From assembly GCA_013368445.1 (NCBI GenBank), contig JAACJO010000006.1:1178001-1242000 (forward strand): DNA of 64,000 nt, read 5' to 3'. Of the stretch, positions 62,591-64,000 are shown one piece after another. The DNA comes from Leucocoprinus leucothites (lineage: Eukaryota > Basidiomycota > Agaricomycetes > Agaricales > Agaricaceae). How positions within the stretch are numbered: the first letter of the stretch is position 1; the number at the start of each line of letters is the position of its first letter. Below the pieces are notes generated by a model. The model was not told where the DNA came from. It did not search any database and was given only the letters and a program-made list of their open reading frames with translations. Made by a program: the position numbers and the translations under genes.

Positions 62591-63929
62591 AAATGAAGCA
62601 CGAGGGGGCAGCGCAGTAAAACCTATAAGGACAGACCGGTGCTACACGATTAGGAATACAGAGTGGTGAAGGTAGGAAATCTGGGTGATGCATGGCGTCG
62701 GTGCCAGTTGCGGAGTTGTGTATGCCTGCTTGTCCCTGAGTCCAAATTAGGCTTCATTTACCCACTGCAAATTATTCAAGTTCACCTTGCCTAAGGAGCT
62801 CAAAGACCAGCCAGCTCGCCCGTAGGCTTCGAATAACAATCGTCGAGTTACGACCCTATTTTTTTTGTTTCTCTCTCAGACGACACTTTCCGGATAGTTC
62901 CTGAAGAAAAACACAACTTCCACGGTCAATGATGACAATGAATCCTGTGCTGGCGGGACCCAGTCAGGCAATTTACCTGCTGGCCACAATTGTCTGAGGG
63001 CACACAGCTGGTGTTCTCCACGTTATTCCTTAAGATCATGCACCATAAATGGCATAATACGGGTCATGAAATGGTCCATTTCCGCTCCGAGTGGTTTGTC
63101 TAGTCACAAATCGCCTCCAGCCTACGCTGATTGTCATCATAAGCGCTTGCTTTACTTTACCAAGCCCGCCCACCAGATCGATCATCTCCGAGCTTCCCTG
63201 TGCATCGTGGGTGCAGTCAGGTAGATGTACGACACTGACCTATTTTCAGAAAACCAAATACTATAACCCCGCTGAGAGAGATACAGAGGAATGCAAAATA
63301 TGAAAAATACCTCGTCCGAGCACGGAAAACCGCCACCAACAATCACTCCATTAGGCTCTGTAATGTCAACGGCTTTAAAGGTTCCGACAAACTGCTCTGG
63401 CGCGTCAAAACCGGTTCAATCGACCCCAAGCTTACTTATTCAGAAACCATTTTGCGATCTAAGTTTAAGCGAGTTCAAGCGCCGTTGATCCCATCTCGGC
63501 CAACTCCGAATTTTGCCAAGTGATGACTCTCGTTGACCAAGCGGGCTGTTCAATGTGGTTGTTCTGTGAACTGCACGAACGCGTTCCGATTCTTGCGCAG
63601 CCCTCATCTTGTGCTGTCTTGTCACTTCTGCTTCTCATATATGAGCTCTTTTGACAGTGAGAACGGAAACTGAGAGGTCTTACTATGTCCGTGTCCTCGC
63701 GAATCCTTCGGGCCGCCGCGTGTTACGTTGAACAAACTCAGCAATATTCAGACGCAACATGGCAGAGCTGAGAATCTGAAACGCCAGGCTCAATGATTTT
63801 GACTCGAAAGTAAATCTCTCTCTCACGCAAGGAATCAACTTGACTGATTACCATTCTCCAAGGGCATCGCACCCAACATGACGACAGATGTCAGTGGTAA
63901 AATAAACAAAGAAATGATCGCGGTGAACA
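62591..63929. other. Intergenic, no gene recognised (1.3 kb)
   Basis: Upstream of the MFS gene and of a partial plus-strand gene. One plus-strand frame near 63291-63440 (SSEHGKPPPTITPLGSV, Ser/Pro-rich) is coding-like, but no splice context was found. A downstream AG-rich stretch follows. Confidence 0.4.
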
Positions 63930-64000
63930 ATGCCCCTTGTCGCCTTTCTGGATCTCCCCAGTCGCATTTTGGATCGCATCACTAGGACATACCCATCACG
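63930..64000 (+). CDS. Partial F-box-like protein, truncated by window edge
   Basis: The ATG at 63930 begins a frame reading MPLVAFLDLPSRILDRITRT and runs off the window. The pattern 'hydrophobic-DLPxxILdrI' matches the start of F-box domains in Agaricomycete F-box proteins. Only 23 codons are visible, so the call is tentative. Confidence 0.4.
   Translation, partial: MPLVAFLDLPSRILDRITRTYPS

Overview
The window is nuclear DNA of a filamentous basidiomycete, most likely an Agaricomycete. Evidence: genes on both strands broken by many 46-95 nt introns with GT(R)AGT-like donors, CTRAY-like branch sites and YAG acceptors. Several products belong to families expanded or typical in Agaricomycetes: a 7TM orphan membrane protein, an HNH-endonuclease-like protein, a secretory DUF7729-type protein, a small CBM5/12-like protein, GT32-type and F-box proteins. 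I built most gene models by hand, joining exons until phase, family motifs and total length (a multiple of three) agreed.

Layout. 1.7-6.9 kb (+): a seven-helix membrane protein, then a 17-exon acid-sphingomyelinase-like phosphodiesterase. 8.5-15.6 kb (-): protein phosphatase PP1 catalytic subunit and a 1552-aa disordered PH-domain protein. 18.2-23.5 kb (-): a DUF1769/UPF0590 protein and a membrane-anchored DUF7729-like protein with an apparent one-base frameshift. 24.3-27.3 kb (+): PWP2, a U3 snoRNP/SSU-processome WD40 protein, divergent from the previous gene. 28.0-28.6 kb (-): a 67-aa single-helix protein and an orphan coding fragment. About 28.6-43.0 kb is a gene desert; the only gene I can support there is a 62-aa CBM5/12-like protein with a TATA box. 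43.1-46.1 kb (+): small one-helix proteins of mitochondrial look (71 and 157 aa), an unresolved membrane-protein locus, and the succinate dehydrogenase flavinylation factor SDHAF2/Sdh5. 46.6-51.1 kb (+): the DEAD-box mRNA-decay helicase DHH1 and a GT32-type Golgi glycosyltransferase. 51.4-53.3 kb (-): a possible coding stretch and an HNH-endonuclease-like gene with a weak N-terminus. 53.7-56.6 kb (-): MAK5, a 60S-biogenesis DEAD-box helicase. 57.1-58.8 kb (+): an F-box-like/LRR-type protein. 59.3-62.6 kb (-): a 17-exon MFS transporter with a very long central loop. The right edge holds the first residues of another F-box-like protein.

Functionally this is mainly a housekeeping neighbourhood: ribosome biogenesis (PWP2, MAK5), mRNA turnover (DHH1), phosphatase signalling (PP1), sphingolipid hydrolysis, glycosylation and respiratory assembly (SDHAF2). 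Lineage-specific genes and two gene-poor stretches (19.4-22.1 and 28.6-43.0 kb) are interspersed. I saw no rRNA, tRNA, CRISPR array, intact transposon or secondary-metabolite cluster. The most interesting structural observations are micro-exons of 7, 9 and 16 nt, two GC-AG introns in RNA-helicase genes, the frameshifted DUF7729-like gene and the isolated CBM gene in the desert.
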